From DASVRZ01 sp038228695 (GTDB taxonomy: Bacteria; Verrucomicrobiota; Verrucomicrobiia; Chthoniobacterales; DASVRZ01), in assembly GCA_038228695.1 (NCBI GenBank), contig JBBRPA010000003.1, forward strand, positions 1 through 64,000: 64,000 bases of DNA, read 5' to 3'. Positions 49,281 to 59,136 of the stretch are shown in pieces. Position 1 is the stretch's first letter; each line of letters begins with the position of its first letter. The position numbers and the translations under genes are program-made. Below the pieces are notes generated by a model. The model saw only the letters and a list, made by a program, of their open reading frames with translations. It searched no databases and had not been told where the DNA came from.

Positions 49281-49570
49281 CCCTCTCACCATCTGCGCGT
49301 CGCGATCTCCGCGACATCGTGCGTTATATCTCGTTGGACTCACCGGAGCGCGCCGTTTCCTTCGGTCAGTTTTTGCTCAACAGCACCAAGCGTTTAGCAG
49401 ATTTTCCCGAGATGGGGCGCGTCGTTCCGGAGTTTGATGTTCCATCGATTCGCGAGATTGTCGTTCGTTCCTATCGTGTGATCCATCGGGTCGATCACGG
49501 AGATTGTCGTGTGGACGTTGCCCGATTCTGGCACGGTGCTCGCGGAACTCCCAAAATCGGTAGTGTCTGA
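49265..49570 (+). CDS. ParE/RelE-superfamily toxin
   Basis: 101 residues. The start YQVALSPSARRDLRDIVRYI and the segment FPEMGRVVPEFDVPSIREIVVRSYRVIHRVD, then VDVARFWHGAR are the pattern of ParE/RelE toxins: helix-rich N-terminus and a beta-sheet ending with basic residues. ParE-type members poison DNA gyrase and RelE-type members cleave mRNA; the RSYRVIHRV and FWHG-R blocks fit ParE better. The gene overlaps the antitoxin by 16 bases. It ends 59 bases before speA. Confidence 0.86.
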   Translation: MGYQVALSPSARRDLRDIVRYISLDSPERAVSFGQFLLNSTKRLADFPEMGRVVPEFDVPSIREIVVRSYRVIHRVDHGDCRVDVARFWHGARGTPKIGSV

Positions 49571-49629
49571 CCGCCATCTTTTCACAATCTCGATATTGCA
49601 TTGCTGGCGCAGTCCTTTACCGTCCGCGC

Positions 49630-51552
49630 ATGACTGAAACTTGGGACATTCCCTCCGCCATTTCGCTTTACAATATCGACCGCTGGGGCACCGGCTATTT
49701 TGGCATTAATGCCAAGGGCCACGTTGAAGTGATGCCGACCCGCGAAAAGGATAAATCCATCGACATCATGGAGGTGATCGATGATGCGAAAAGTCGCGGG
49801 CTGACCTTTCCGATGGTGATCCGGTTTCAGGATTTACTGCGGCATCGGGTGGCAACGATCAACAAGGCGTTCGGCGATGCGATCGTGGATGCAGGCTATC
49901 GGAATGTTTACAAAGGTGTCTTCCCGATCAAGGTGAACCAGCTCCGCGAGGTGGTCGAAGAGATTGTGGATGCCGGATTGCCGTTTCATTTCGGGCTGGA
50001 AGCTGGGAGCAAGCCGGAGTTGCTCGCGGCACTCGCGGCGCATGAGGACCCGGAGAGTCTGATTATTTGCAATGGCTATAAGGATTCCGCTTTTATCCAG
50101 AATGCATTGTTAGGAATCCGACTCGGCAAACAGGTCATTATGGTCGTCGAGAAGTTGGAAGAGGTGCGGCACATTTTGCAGGTCTCAAAGGAGATGGGGA
50201 TCGAGCCGATGATCGGGTTGCGCGTGCGTCTGCAAGCAAAAGGGTCGGGCAAATGGGCGACGAGCGGAGGCGAGAATGCGAAGTTTGGTCTCTCGACGGC
50301 GGATCTGGTGTTGGCGTCGGAGATGTTGAAAAAGGAAGGGTTGGCGCATTGTTTGAGGTTGGTCCATTTCCACGTCGGATCGCAGGTGCCGGACATCGGG
50401 GTGATCAAGCGCGCGGTGCGCGAAGCGGCAAGGTTTTACGCGAAGCTGGCGAAGATGGGACACACCATGGGCTTCCTCGATGTGGGCGGCGGACTCGGGA
50501 TTGATTACGACGGTTCACGCACGGCTTTTGATAGTTCGATGAATTACAGCACGCAGGAGTATGCGCGCGACATCGTGTATAACATCATGGAAGTGTGCGA
50601 TTCGGAGTCCGTGGCGCATCCGGTGATCGTAAGTGAAAGCGGGCGGGCAATTGTGGCGCATCACAGCGTTTTGTTAGTCGAGGCATTTGGTGCGATTGAA
50701 AAAAGTAAATCGCAGTTGGGGGTGGAAGCGGAGGCCGACGATCCAAAGCAAGTGGCAGATATATTAGAGATTCAAAAAACGCTCTCGCGTCAGAACCGGA
50801 TGGAGTGTTTCCACGATGCGCAGCAGATCCGCGAGCAAGCCCAGTCGATGTTTGATCTCGGCCTTCTCGAGCTCGAGCACAAAGCAAAGATCGAGACGGT
50901 TTACTGGCAGATCGCGACCGAGATTGTGCATCACTGCAAGGGTCTGCGCTACATTCCTGAAGAGGTGAAGGAGCTCGAGACGGCGCTTGGCGATCAGTAT
51001 TTGTGCAACTTTTCCGTCTTCCAATCACTGCTCGATCACTGGGCGCTGGGTCAGTTGTTTCCGATCATGCCAGTGCATCAGCTCGACCAGCACCCGGACC
51101 GCAACGGAACCCTAGTGGACATTACCTGCGATTCGGACGGAAAAATTAGCAAATTTATTGATCTCGAGGATGTGAAGGGCACGCTCGCGTTGCACAAGCT
51201 GGAACCGGGCCGGCCCTACTATCTCGGTTTCTTTTTGATGGGCGCCTATCAGGACATTATGGGCGATTTGCACAATCTCTTTGGTCGCGTGAATGAGGCT
51301 CACGTCTTTCTCGATGAGGATGAGGAGGATGGTTTTTACATCGAGGAGACGATTGAGGGCAGCACGATTGGGAATGTGCTCGGCATGACCCAATGGAACA
51401 CGAACGAACTGATGCGACTTGTGAAGGCCCAGGTCGATGCGGCGATCAAAAGCGACCGGCTGAAACCAAATGAGGCCATGCGGCTTCTCGGTCACTACGA
51501 GAAGGGCCTGAAGGATTACACCTACCTGACCTTTCCGGAGACAACCGTTTAG
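49630..51552 (+). CDS. speA: Biosynthetic arginine decarboxylase
   Basis: SpeA converts arginine to agmatine, the first step to putrescine and spermidine. The 640-residue protein has WDIPSAISLYNIDRWGTGYF at the N-terminus, the PLP Lys in VYKGVFPIKVNQ, EAGSKPELLAA, ENAKFGLS, HFHVGSQVPDI, DVGGGLGIDYDGS and VSESGRAIVAHHSVL, all fold III decarboxylase blocks in order. Length is as expected. The gene is alone behind the toxin-antitoxin pair. A spermidine-synthase-like gene at 34.7 kb may work in the same pathway. Codon use is G-ending rich, unlike the porin gene before it. Confidence 0.97.
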   Translation: MTETWDIPSAISLYNIDRWGTGYFGINAKGHVEVMPTREKDKSIDIMEVIDDAKSRGLTFPMVIRFQDLLRHRVATINKAFGDAIVDAGYRNVYKGVFPIKVNQLREVVEEIVDAGLPFHFGLEAGSKPELLAALAAHEDPESLIICNGYKDSAFIQNALLGIRLGKQVIMVVEKLEEVRHILQVSKEMGIEPMIGLRVRLQAKGSGKWATSGGENAKFGLSTADLVLASEMLKKEGLAHCLRLVHFHVGSQVPDIGVIKRAVREAARFYAKLAKMGHTMGFLDVGGGLGIDYDGSRTAFDSSMNYSTQEYARDIVYNIMEVCDSESVAHPVIVSESGRAIVAHHSVLLVEAFGAIEKSKSQLGVEAEADDPKQVADILEIQKTLSRQNRMECFHDAQQIREQAQSMFDLGLLELEHKAKIETVYWQIATEIVHHCKGLRYIPEEVKELETALGDQYLCNFSVFQSLLDHWALGQLFPIMPVHQLDQHPDRNGTLVDITCDSDGKISKFIDLEDVKGTLALHKLEPGRPYYLGFFLMGAYQDIMGDLHNLFGRVNEAHVFLDEDEEDGFYIEETIEGSTIGNVLGMTQWNTNELMRLVKAQVDAAIKSDRLKPNEAMRLLGHYEKGLKDYTYLTFPETTV

Positions 51553-51614
51553 GCGCGGCAGGTGCCGAAGACAAACGCACTTGGCGAAACCTCCTCCTGT
51601 GCTACGATGCTCCC

Positions 51615-51950
51615 ATGGAAACTCCAGTCATCACAGCTTACTTAAAAACCCAATGCGGTTGGAGCGGCGGCGTCCGCGCCATCCTCGCTAAATACCATCT
51701 TCAATATACTGAAAAAGATATCATCCAAAATCCGGCTTTTCGCTGGGAGATGGAGCAAAAAAGCGGTCAGCCACTTTCGCCCTGCGTGGAAATCAATGGA
51801 ACGATGCTGTCGGACATCTCCGGTGACGAAGTGGAGCAATATCTTTTGCGCGAAGGCTTGATCGGCAAAAACGACGCGCCGGTTGCGGTTCCAACCAATG
51901 CTCCCTGCACCGACGAGCAACATGCAGCGATGCTGAATGTGAAGTTCTGA
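51615..51950 (+). CDS. Glutaredoxin-like protein
   Basis: 111 residues. ITAYLKTQCGWSGGVRAIL puts CGWS at the thioredoxin-fold active site, a monothiol form (one Cys) close to the CGFS class of Fe-S-handling glutaredoxins, then QYTEKDI and SPCVEINGTMLSDISGDEVEQYL with the cis-Pro region. The C-terminal 20 residues are an extension with one further Cys. Redox partner or Fe-S carrier is inferred. Three bases separate its stop from the next start. Confidence 0.85.
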   Translation: METPVITAYLKTQCGWSGGVRAILAKYHLQYTEKDIIQNPAFRWEMEQKSGQPLSPCVEINGTMLSDISGDEVEQYLLREGLIGKNDAPVAVPTNAPCTDEQHAAMLNVKF

Positions 51951-51953
51951 GTT

Positions 51954-52433
51954 TTGTCGGAGCCGTCGAAAATCTCCGTTCTCTGGGGAAGGGTCAAGGG
52001 CTGGCCGTTTGTTTCCTGTTTTGCCATAGTGCTCGCATTGCAGTTGATTGGGGAAAATTTTCCGTTTTCCCCTTTCCCGATGTATTCGAGCTTCTCGAAG
52101 GAAACAACGGTCCTTTACGTGACGGATGGACAGGACAAGACGCTGGCGATCAAGGATTATTTCCGGCTCGACGCCTCGAAAGTTAAAAAGGCTTATGTGA
52201 AGCGCCTGATCGCGATTTGCAAAAAAAAGGGTTACAGCGACGGCGACGCCAAGGCGGAGGACTTGCAGGAAGCGGGCAAATATCTGGTGAACTTTCTTCC
52301 TACCCAGGCGAGAAGCTCGCAGGTGGAGGGTAAATTGCGAGCAAACGGATTCCGGATTTACCGCTTGTCGTTGGAGATGACCAAAACGGGCATCCGTGAA
52401 TCGACCGAACTGGTGGGAGAAAGCCAGCCATGA
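51954..52433 (+). CDS. Membrane-anchored hypothetical protein, partner of the HTTM-like protein
   Basis: 159 residues from a TTG; no ATG precedes the membrane segment FVSCFAIVLALQLIGENFPF (about residues 19-38), so TTG is likely. The rest is soluble, with strands and helices (TTVLYVTDGQDKTLAIKDYF, AYVKRLIAICKKKGY). The stop overlaps the next ATG by four bases. I do not recognise a family, but a small protein with one anchor next to an HTTM-like protein suggests they work together. Confidence 0.72.
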   Translation: MSEPSKISVLWGRVKGWPFVSCFAIVLALQLIGENFPFSPFPMYSSFSKETTVLYVTDGQDKTLAIKDYFRLDASKVKKAYVKRLIAICKKKGYSDGDAKAEDLQEAGKYLVNFLPTQARSSQVEGKLRANGFRIYRLSLEMTKTGIRESTELVGESQP

Positions 52434-53305
52434 AGCTGAATCTCCGCGAAGAGGTGGTGCGCTACGCGTCGTGGGAAATGTTCCTGATGCGCCTTTTTCT
52501 GCTCGGGCCGTGTTGGAGTTTAATCCAGCGCAATATGGGGAACGTGCAACCGGAGCCAAACGGGATCGCCCATTTCATCGATTTGACGTTTCTCGCCAAT
52601 CCGACGGTGCAAACCGGAGTAACGATTGCCTTTTTGGTAGCTGGTCTGCTCTATGTGTTGGACCGCTTTGCGATAGGAGGACTGGCAGTGTTGACGGCCA
52701 TCATGGTGGCGAAAGGGACGCTGGTGAACTCGCAGGGGGCGATCAACCACTCGCAGCAACTTGTCACGCTTGTCTTGCTGACCCAGTTGCTGGTGCAGAT
52801 CGTCGCTGTCGGCAAGAAATGGCCACTGTTGCAAAAAAATATTCAAGCCGTCCATTGGACGAAAGTAATCATCGCGGCAAGTTATGTTTCGGCGGCGTTT
52901 GAGAAACTGTTCGCCAGCAGCGAATTCTGGGTCGCGCGGGTGCCGTATCTTGCCTTGCAAATCATCAAGTCGAATTTGCAAGCCTTCTATACCAATCTGG
53001 AGCCAATGGCGACCGGCGTGGTGGCCTCGTTTCCGTATTGGGTGGTGGAGAATCCGAATCTGGCGCGAGTGTTTTTCAGCGGCGGATTAGTGCTGGAGTT
53101 AGTCGCTTTTCTGGCACTCATCAATCGGCGCTGGGCACTGGGCATCGGGCTAGCCATGTTGTTCCTGCACGAATCGATTAGCTATCTGATGAAGATTGAC
53201 TTCAAAAATCATACCGGGTTGATCCTCATTTTTTTCGTCAACGTGCCGTGGCTGCTGGTGAATGCGTCTCGCCAGTTACGAGGAGCTAGAACTGGAAATA
53301 AATAA
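52430..53305 (+). CDS. Multi-span membrane protein, HTTM-like (gamma-carboxylase-related fold)
   Basis: 291 residues with about seven hydrophobic segments (GVTIAFLVAGLLYVLDRFAI, QLVTLVLLTQLLVQIVAVG, VFFSGGLVLELVAFLALINR, GLILIFFVNVPWLLVNA). HTTM proteins share a horizontally arranged membrane domain with vitamin K-dependent gamma-carboxylase; the ASYVSAAFEKL and LFLHESISYLMKIDF blocks fit that group. Substrate is unknown. The gene overlaps its partner by four bases and its end overlaps the convergent MBOAT gene by 20 bases. Confidence 0.62.
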   Translation: MKLNLREEVVRYASWEMFLMRLFLLGPCWSLIQRNMGNVQPEPNGIAHFIDLTFLANPTVQTGVTIAFLVAGLLYVLDRFAIGGLAVLTAIMVAKGTLVNSQGAINHSQQLVTLVLLTQLLVQIVAVGKKWPLLQKNIQAVHWTKVIIAASYVSAAFEKLFASSEFWVARVPYLALQIIKSNLQAFYTNLEPMATGVVASFPYWVVENPNLARVFFSGGLVLELVAFLALINRRWALGIGLAMLFLHESISYLMKIDFKNHTGLILIFFVNVPWLLVNASRQLRGARTGNK

Positions 53306-54689
53306 AGTCGCTCGTGACGTTGTTCGAGGCGATCAACGTGAGCGCTAACAGCAGGATGGCGACAATGGTTTGGCCGATCCAGACGGGCCAGGTATGCGAT
53401 TGGGGGAGCCAGTTTTTGATGCGGTTTTCCAGAAGCGCATGAAGAATAATGGGTATGGAAAACAGAATGGCAGCCATCGCGAAAAAAGCTCCGATCCGCC
53501 AGTCGTCGATGCTGGCATTCCATGGGAGTTGTTGAAAATGCTGCCAGAGACGCGTGGTGTTTTGTTCGCGAAACATCAGCCAGCCGATATTCACAATGCC
53601 GAAGGTGAGGAGCCATTTCAGTGTCGTGGGTGTTCTTACAAAGTGTGGAGATTTCATTTCCAACCAACGCCACCCGACCAAAGCCAGACCATGCCAGGCG
53701 CCCCAGAGAATGAAGTTCCAACTCGCGCCATGCCAGAGGCCGGAGAGCAGGAAGGTGACGAGCAAATTGCGAACGATCATTCTTTCTGCGCAACGCGATC
53801 CACCAAGGGGGATAAAGACGTAATCGCGAAACCATTTGCTCAGTGAAATGTGCCAGCGATGCCAGAAATCCGACGGACTGGTGGCAGCGTAAGGGTGGTT
53901 GAAGTTCAACATGAGTTCGAAGCCCATGAGCTTGGCAACACCGCGGGCGATGTCAGTGTAGCCCGAAAAATCGGCGTAAATCTGCACGCAAAAGCAGAGC
54001 GTGCCCGCCCAAATGATCGGAAAGCTGGGATCACTAAGAGCGAAGGCTTTGTTGCAATAAATCGCGACGTTGTCGGCGATGACCCGCTTTTTGCAAAGGC
54101 CCCAGATAATGAGCAAGAGTCCATTGCGCGCCTCAACAAGATCGAAGCGTCGTTTTTTTTGAAACTGCACGAGCATGTGCCCGGCCCTTTCGATCGGCCC
54201 GGCAACCAACTGTGGGAAAAACGAGAGGTAACTCCCGTAATCAAGCAGGTTGCGACAAGCTTTGATCTGGCCGCGATAAACATCAACGACGTAGGAACAG
54301 CTTTGAAAGGTGTAAAACGAAATTCCAACCGGAAGCAAAACCTGCCAGTGCGGTGTGACCCAATTCAATCCTAGCACCTGCAAGAGGCTCCCGATGTTAT
54401 CGATGAAGAAATTGCAGTATTTCAGCGACGCCAATAAACTAAAATTCACGGTTAAAATAATGGCTAGAACCCATTTCTTCTTGGCCGGATGATCTTCAAT
54501 CAACTGCGCTGCAAAGAAGTCTAGAAAAGTGGTGGCTACTAACAAAAACACCCACCAATGCGTGACGTAGCCATAGAAAAAATAACTGGCTGCAATGAGA
54601 AAGGCGTTCTGCGCTTTCCGCGGCAGACTCCAATACAGCGCAAGAACGATGATGAAGAAAACGAGAAAGTCGATGCTGTGAAAAATCAT
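53286..54689 (-). CDS. MBOAT-family O-acyltransferase (AlgI/DltB-like)
   Basis: 467 residues from the ATG at 54689. About ten membrane segments. MBOAT landmarks are PVGISFYTFQSCSYVVDVYRG, the YLSFFPQLVAGPIER block, QIYADFSGYTDIARGVA, FWHRWHISLSKWFRDYVFIPLGG and LLSGLWHGASWNFILWGAWHG with the catalytic His (each shorter than 20 here). Such proteins acetylate polysaccharides or teichoic acids from the outer leaflet side. The SGNH-like gene immediately upstream is the usual partner. Together they probably add acetyl groups to an exopolysaccharide. Confidence 0.93.
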   Translation of the reverse strand: MIFHSIDFLVFFIIVLALYWSLPRKAQNAFLIAASYFFYGYVTHWWVFLLVATTFLDFFAAQLIEDHPAKKKWVLAIILTVNFSLLASLKYCNFFIDNIGSLLQVLGLNWVTPHWQVLLPVGISFYTFQSCSYVVDVYRGQIKACRNLLDYGSYLSFFPQLVAGPIERAGHMLVQFQKKRRFDLVEARNGLLLIIWGLCKKRVIADNVAIYCNKAFALSDPSFPIIWAGTLCFCVQIYADFSGYTDIARGVAKLMGFELMLNFNHPYAATSPSDFWHRWHISLSKWFRDYVFIPLGGSRCAERMIVRNLLVTFLLSGLWHGASWNFILWGAWHGLALVGWRWLEMKSPHFVRTPTTLKWLLTFGIVNIGWLMFREQNTTRLWQHFQQLPWNASIDDWRIGAFFAMAAILFSIPIILHALLENRIKNWLPQSHTWPVWIGQTIVAILLLALTLIASNNVTSDFIYFQF

Positions 54690-55729
54690 GGCAGAAGCGG
54701 CTCCATTCGTTGCCAAAAATAGCTTGTCCACCAGGGTTTCGCAGCGTCCGAGAGATGGTCGCCATCCTGATACATTTCCAGAGTGATCGCAGGGTCGTTG
54801 GTCTCATCGAAGAAAACACAATGCTGCTCTTCCAGCCAGGAACGGAGGTTTTTCGTGTAGGTAATCAGCTCATCGGTTTGCGGCGTCACGTTTTGTATAT
54901 TTGGACGACATTTGACCCTAAAAAAGACGAGGGAAATGTGACTTTCTTGGCCGAGCGCAATGAGATGTGGCAGGAAGGAGTTTCTCGGTGATGGATCGAA
55001 GAGGCGAGGGCGTCCATCCTCGGAATTATCGACCGCGGAACCCTCAGGTGCGAGTTCCGCAGCAATGTCGGCACGGAGCGAAGTGAGGCTGAATCGCTGG
55101 GCCATGAATGCTTTACGTTCGTCTTTCTTTTGTCCAAAAGCCGTGAAGTCGAGGGCGAGATTTTCCAGTCTGGTATGATAAGCGGAGGAAGCTGTCTGCG
55201 AGTAAAGCAGGCCCGCTGGTTCCACCAGCCAACGTCGCATCCAGCCAACGCCGTCCCAAGGTTTGGGCACATCGGGCAAAAGCAGACGGGTAACGAGCGG
55301 ATCGTCGCCGAGCCGCACCCGATCGAGGTTGGCGTGATACAGACCCGCGACCCGAAAGCGGGGCCACGTAAGGTATTGGTTTCGAAAAATGAAGAGGATC
55401 GCGCGAGGTTTGACGCCAGAACGGAGAATGACATTTTTCACATACAAATACCAAGCCGCCGAACTGGCACCGCCTCGGGCATAGAAGAAAAAACGTTTCC
55501 CACTGAGTTGTGAAATGACTTCCTGATCCATGCGGGTCGTGAGCATGGAATCGCCGATGACGATGTAATCGGGGCTGGCTCTTTTTAGATCTTCGATCAG
55601 CCCGGGAAGTTCATCCGAAACAGGAACTAGATCACGTTTGTTAGCATACAATCGGAAAGCGGCCAGAGCACCCATGGCGACCACCAGGAAAAATAGAACG
55701 AGCTGCCAGAAAGTGGATTTACGCAGCAT
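54686..55729 (-). CDS. SGNH-like acyltransferase partner, AlgJ/DltD-type
   Basis: 347 residues. A single N-terminal membrane anchor (STFWQLVLFFLVVAMGALAA) is followed by a periplasmic SGNH-like domain: block I YIVIGDSMLTTRM with Ser in GDS and a C-terminal DGDHLSD with Asp and His. AlgJ, AlgX and DltD have this design and work with an MBOAT enzyme. The stop overlaps the MBOAT start by four bases, supporting a joint function. The acceptor is not known. Confidence 0.82.
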   Translation of the reverse strand: MLRKSTFWQLVLFFLVVAMGALAAFRLYANKRDLVPVSDELPGLIEDLKRASPDYIVIGDSMLTTRMDQEVISQLSGKRFFFYARGGASSAAWYLYVKNVILRSGVKPRAILFIFRNQYLTWPRFRVAGLYHANLDRVRLGDDPLVTRLLLPDVPKPWDGVGWMRRWLVEPAGLLYSQTASSAYHTRLENLALDFTAFGQKKDERKAFMAQRFSLTSLRADIAAELAPEGSAVDNSEDGRPRLFDPSPRNSFLPHLIALGQESHISLVFFRVKCRPNIQNVTPQTDELITYTKNLRSWLEEQHCVFFDETNDPAITLEMYQDGDHLSDAAKPWWTSYFWQRMEPLLP

Positions 55730-55732
55730 GAC

Positions 55733-57244
55733 TTATCGATCGGGAGCAATCTGGTAGAGTCGGATACCAGGGTGCAGGTAAATAATGTCGCTCACCGGAC
55801 TCTCCCAAACGGGTTTGCCGGTGGCGAAGAGTTCTTTGTAAAACGTGGTCCGTCGATCAAAGTCCGCCTTCCCTTTGGCTTGGGGTTTCAACGTGCCATT
55901 GAGGAAGCGATTGTAGCTTTGGCGGGTGACGGCGACGTAACGGATATTTTTCTGCCGCAACTCTTCAAGTGATCCAAGGTCGGCGACAAATTCCGAGGTG
56001 AGCACGGTGCGATTTTTCCAAATCGAGGAGGCAAGCAGATCAACGCGTTCGTCTTGAGCGATGAGCGCCTGAGGAGTGGTCTTTTGGTCAATCCACCGTC
56101 GCAGGCCGTCGCGGGAATCGGTAGAAAAATCGCCGTAGAGATGATGGAGGCCTGGCCAACTAAAGGCTATTCCCGCCATCACCGTCAGACTGGAACCAAT
56201 GACTAAAAGTGACCGAATTCCCCTTGGCGAATTCGGGTGCAGCAGGAGTCCGGGCGAGAGACCCGCCAGAAACGAAAAGAGCATGGTAACAGGCAGGACG
56301 TAGCGGGTGGCCGTCTTCGGGGAGAAGGATAACAACGCCACGAACAAAAAAGGAAATAGCAGGGTGAGAATCTGAGAGGTCTTCCAATTTTTCCACTGCC
56401 CGAGAAAGAGAACGAGTGTCAGAGCAAGCCCAAGCCAAACGGCGAAGGGAGTTATTTCGCGGAGCTTAGCCAAATAATAAGCATGCGGAACATCGCGGGT
56501 GAGTCCCCGATGTCCTTCGGTGGCTCCATTCATTTCGCGTCCCAAGCCGTGACTGAAATCGGCGAAATGGCGCAAAAGTTGCCAATTGATTGCGGCTATG
56601 GTGAGCAGCAATGCTAAGGTAAACCATAGAGAAAGTTGTGCGTTTTTCTTGCGGCAGTTAAGGAGCAATAACGGCAATACGATCACCAAAACTACGGCGC
56701 CAAGGTATTTACCCGAAATGGCCAGGGCAGTGGCCACGCCGAGAAAGATTGCCGTTTGCGGACGCGGAGTGATCCAGAAAAAATCGAGCGCCAGAAAAGT
56801 CAACGCCAGACCAAAAAGCAACGCTGAATCTTCTTTGAAATAATGCGCCAACTCGAAGCCCAGCGGATTCAGAATCAGCAGAAAAGCCGCCCCAATAGCG
56901 GAAAGCCAACCGCCCCAGCGCCAGGCGAGGAGGGACAACGCTACTACCGTCAACGCCGTGAAAACTGCCGAAACCCAACGTCCAATAATCGCGGCATTGA
57001 GAGGATTCTTGCTTACGAACCCAGCTTGGTAAGCCGCGCTGGTGGTCGTTAATAGGAGTAGAGGATGAAAGAAATTGCGCTTTCCGGTGACGATTTGATG
57101 GACCTTGGTGTCTTCATCGGGGTGATAGGTGTAAGGAAAAGTATTGTGGCGCGTGCAGACAATCAACGTGGTCGCTCCGACTAAAATCAAAAAAATCAGC
57201 AACCGCCAGTTGGGGAGGGCAGGGGATGGGAAAACAGATGACAC
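55733..57244 (-). CDS. GT39-family-like membrane glycosyltransferase
   Basis: About 503 residues from the GTG at 57244; the longest frame starts at 57394 but would overlap the divergent gene at 57343, so that start is rejected. A first loop HPDEDTKVHQIVTGKRNFFHP carries the acidic pair of PMT/ArnT-type GT-C enzymes. At least nine hydrophobic segments follow, with a C-terminal soluble region of about 130 residues. It transfers a sugar from a polyprenyl-phosphate donor, probably supplied by the GT2 enzyme at 6.8 kb. It precedes the SGNH and MBOAT genes by 3 bases, giving an operon that would build and acetylate a glycan. Confidence 0.78.
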   Translation of the reverse strand: MSSVFPSPALPNWRLLIFLILVGATTLIVCTRHNTFPYTYHPDEDTKVHQIVTGKRNFFHPLLLLTTTSAAYQAGFVSKNPLNAAIIGRWVSAVFTALTVVALSLLAWRWGGWLSAIGAAFLLILNPLGFELAHYFKEDSALLFGLALTFLALDFFWITPRPQTAIFLGVATALAISGKYLGAVVLVIVLPLLLLNCRKKNAQLSLWFTLALLLTIAAINWQLLRHFADFSHGLGREMNGATEGHRGLTRDVPHAYYLAKLREITPFAVWLGLALTLVLFLGQWKNWKTSQILTLLFPFLFVALLSFSPKTATRYVLPVTMLFSFLAGLSPGLLLHPNSPRGIRSLLVIGSSLTVMAGIAFSWPGLHHLYGDFSTDSRDGLRRWIDQKTTPQALIAQDERVDLLASSIWKNRTVLTSEFVADLGSLEELRQKNIRYVAVTRQSYNRFLNGTLKPQAKGKADFDRRTTFYKELFATGKPVWESPVSDIIYLHPGIRLYQIAPDR

Positions 57245-57342
57245 AATCCAAAAATAAATTTTCCCGCGTGCTTGGCGAGCGCAAATCTCCAATGGGTAAA
57301 TGCTGGTCAAAATCGCCCGCTGACGCCATTTTGATCTGCTGA

Positions 57343-59136
57343 ATGATGAATTTCCTACTTCCGTTGACCCGTCTGGCCTCCTCGATTGGCGCAAAACTGG
57401 ATGTGCTGGTGAAGGGTTTAGACGCTGTGGGGAAACGCGCGTTCGTTTTTTACACCGACCGTAATTCCCGTTGGACGAAGCCGTGGACGCGTTGGCTGGA
57501 AATAGTCGCCGCGCTCCTCCTTGTCGCGGCGTCCTGCTTCTATCTTTTCCAAGTCGGGCAAATCATGGTCACAAACCCATTGCAAGGCGACGAAGTAGGT
57601 ACGATCAAATCCTTCAGCTCACGCGGAGCTGGTTACGTCGCGACCCACTATGGCGTGGCGAAGAACCATATATTCTTCAACCTCCTCAACGCGTGGACAC
57701 CGGGGCACAAAGAATACATTCCGTGGCGTGGACGGCTCTGGTCCTACGTGGCGTTTGCGGCTTTGCTGGGATTGGCGCTGCGATTTTTTATCCGGCGGCA
57801 ATGGTATCTGGAAGGCGCGTTGTTTTTCTTCTTTTCGACGACTAGTCAGAAAATGCTGGAAACAAATCTCGCGGCTCGTGGTTATGGATTGCTGGCGTTT
57901 TTCACCTTGGCCGGATGTCTGCTGGTGCATCGTTATTTTGAAAAACCGAGCTGGAACCCCATCGCCTGGCTCTGTCTTTGCGTGACTCTTGGTACTTATA
58001 CGATGCCTCATTACATTCTTTTCGGTGGCGTTCTGATTTTCCTGCTCTTCCTGCGCACATGGGATTGGCGCGTCTGTCTTGGCGGCATCGCCACCGTCAT
58101 AGTGATTGGGCTACTCTACGCGCCAGTCTTCACGCAGCTTACGCAAGTGGTAGATAAATACGCCGATACTTATGGCGATTCCTATCCCGATTTCAACGCG
58201 GTTTACACAACGATCAACTACTACCTCTTGGAACAAAAACCGTGGGTCGTTTTCGCAGCTCTGGCTAGTACTTTGCTCGCTCCCTTCGTTCTCTGGACGC
58301 GAACCGAGGCCACTGCCAAAGCGCTCCAGCTTCTCGTTGTCACCGCGTTTGTGTTCTTTGTTATCTGCCTAAAAATGGAGACGCCCCGTCTGCGCACAAC
58401 GGATTTCGTAACCATTCCCTTGCTCTTTAGCGGAGTGCTCGGGGCGGGGCGTATTTACCGGCATCCGAACATCTCTTTCTGGCGACCCTTTCTTGCCATC
58501 GCCTGCGTGATTCCCTTGAGCTTTGGCACATGGACTCAAGCGAACAGTTTCCGTTTTACTCCTAAGGAAAACTATCTCGGCTCTGCCAAAATCATCCAAG
58601 CCATTTTCCCTGCCGGGGTTGCTATTCACGTTAACGAACGCCCCGACAAACTCGAACACACTCTCCCGAAAAACTATGTCCGTCCCGTTCCCTTCGACCC
58701 GGCAGTATGGAAGGTGGGCGAACTTGTGATGCTAGATTCCGATTTTCGAGCGATCGATCGATTTAAACCGGAGAGTCTCAGTCCCGGTGCAATCGAGCTT
58801 CGGGTCAAGCAGTCAAAAGGGGCTTATCAAGCCCTCTCATTCGTGCCGCCAGAAAATGATCTTATCGTTTGGACCGAGACCACGCCGGGGAATGTCGAAA
58901 TCAAAATCAAAGCCGGTGCACCGCTTTATTCCCTTAATATTCTCGTCTCCGGAAGTTCCACCGGGGTCTTGAAATTTCTCAACGAAACGAGCTTTTCCCG
59001 AAAGCTGCAATTCTTCCCATCGCAACAGGGAGCGCTCTACACCATCACCGGAATCGGCAAGCCGCCTTCGGCTCTGCGTATCGCACTTGATCCGCCTACG
59101 CCGGTTTTGAAAATTTGGGCTGTTCCCGCGCGATGA
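57343..59136 (+). CDS. Membrane protein, GT-C-like
   Basis: 597 residues. A cytosolic N-terminal 50 residues, then about ten hydrophobic segments. The first extracytoplasmic loop has LQGDEVGTIKSFSSRG, with the acidic D-E pair typical of GT-C enzymes, and NHIFFNLLNAW. The C-terminal 170 residues are soluble and beta-rich. Sugar and acceptor are unknown. The next gene overlaps the stop by four bases, so the two work together. It diverges from the GT39-like operon with about 100 bases between the likely starts. Confidence 0.75.
   Translation: MMNFLLPLTRLASSIGAKLDVLVKGLDAVGKRAFVFYTDRNSRWTKPWTRWLEIVAALLLVAASCFYLFQVGQIMVTNPLQGDEVGTIKSFSSRGAGYVATHYGVAKNHIFFNLLNAWTPGHKEYIPWRGRLWSYVAFAALLGLALRFFIRRQWYLEGALFFFFSTTSQKMLETNLAARGYGLLAFFTLAGCLLVHRYFEKPSWNPIAWLCLCVTLGTYTMPHYILFGGVLIFLLFLRTWDWRVCLGGIATVIVIGLLYAPVFTQLTQVVDKYADTYGDSYPDFNAVYTTINYYLLEQKPWVVFAALASTLLAPFVLWTRTEATAKALQLLVVTAFVFFVICLKMETPRLRTTDFVTIPLLFSGVLGAGRIYRHPNISFWRPFLAIACVIPLSFGTWTQANSFRFTPKENYLGSAKIIQAIFPAGVAIHVNERPDKLEHTLPKNYVRPVPFDPAVWKVGELVMLDSDFRAIDRFKPESLSPGAIELRVKQSKGAYQALSFVPPENDLIVWTETTPGNVEIKIKAGAPLYSLNILVSGSSTGVLKFLNETSFSRKLQFFPSQQGALYTITGIGKPPSALRIALDPPTPVLKIWAVPAR

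Noticed and set aside
57245..57394. N-terminal extension of the GT39-like protein
   Set aside because: It would overlap the start of the divergent gene and is rich in Arg and Ser without a signal or membrane segment.
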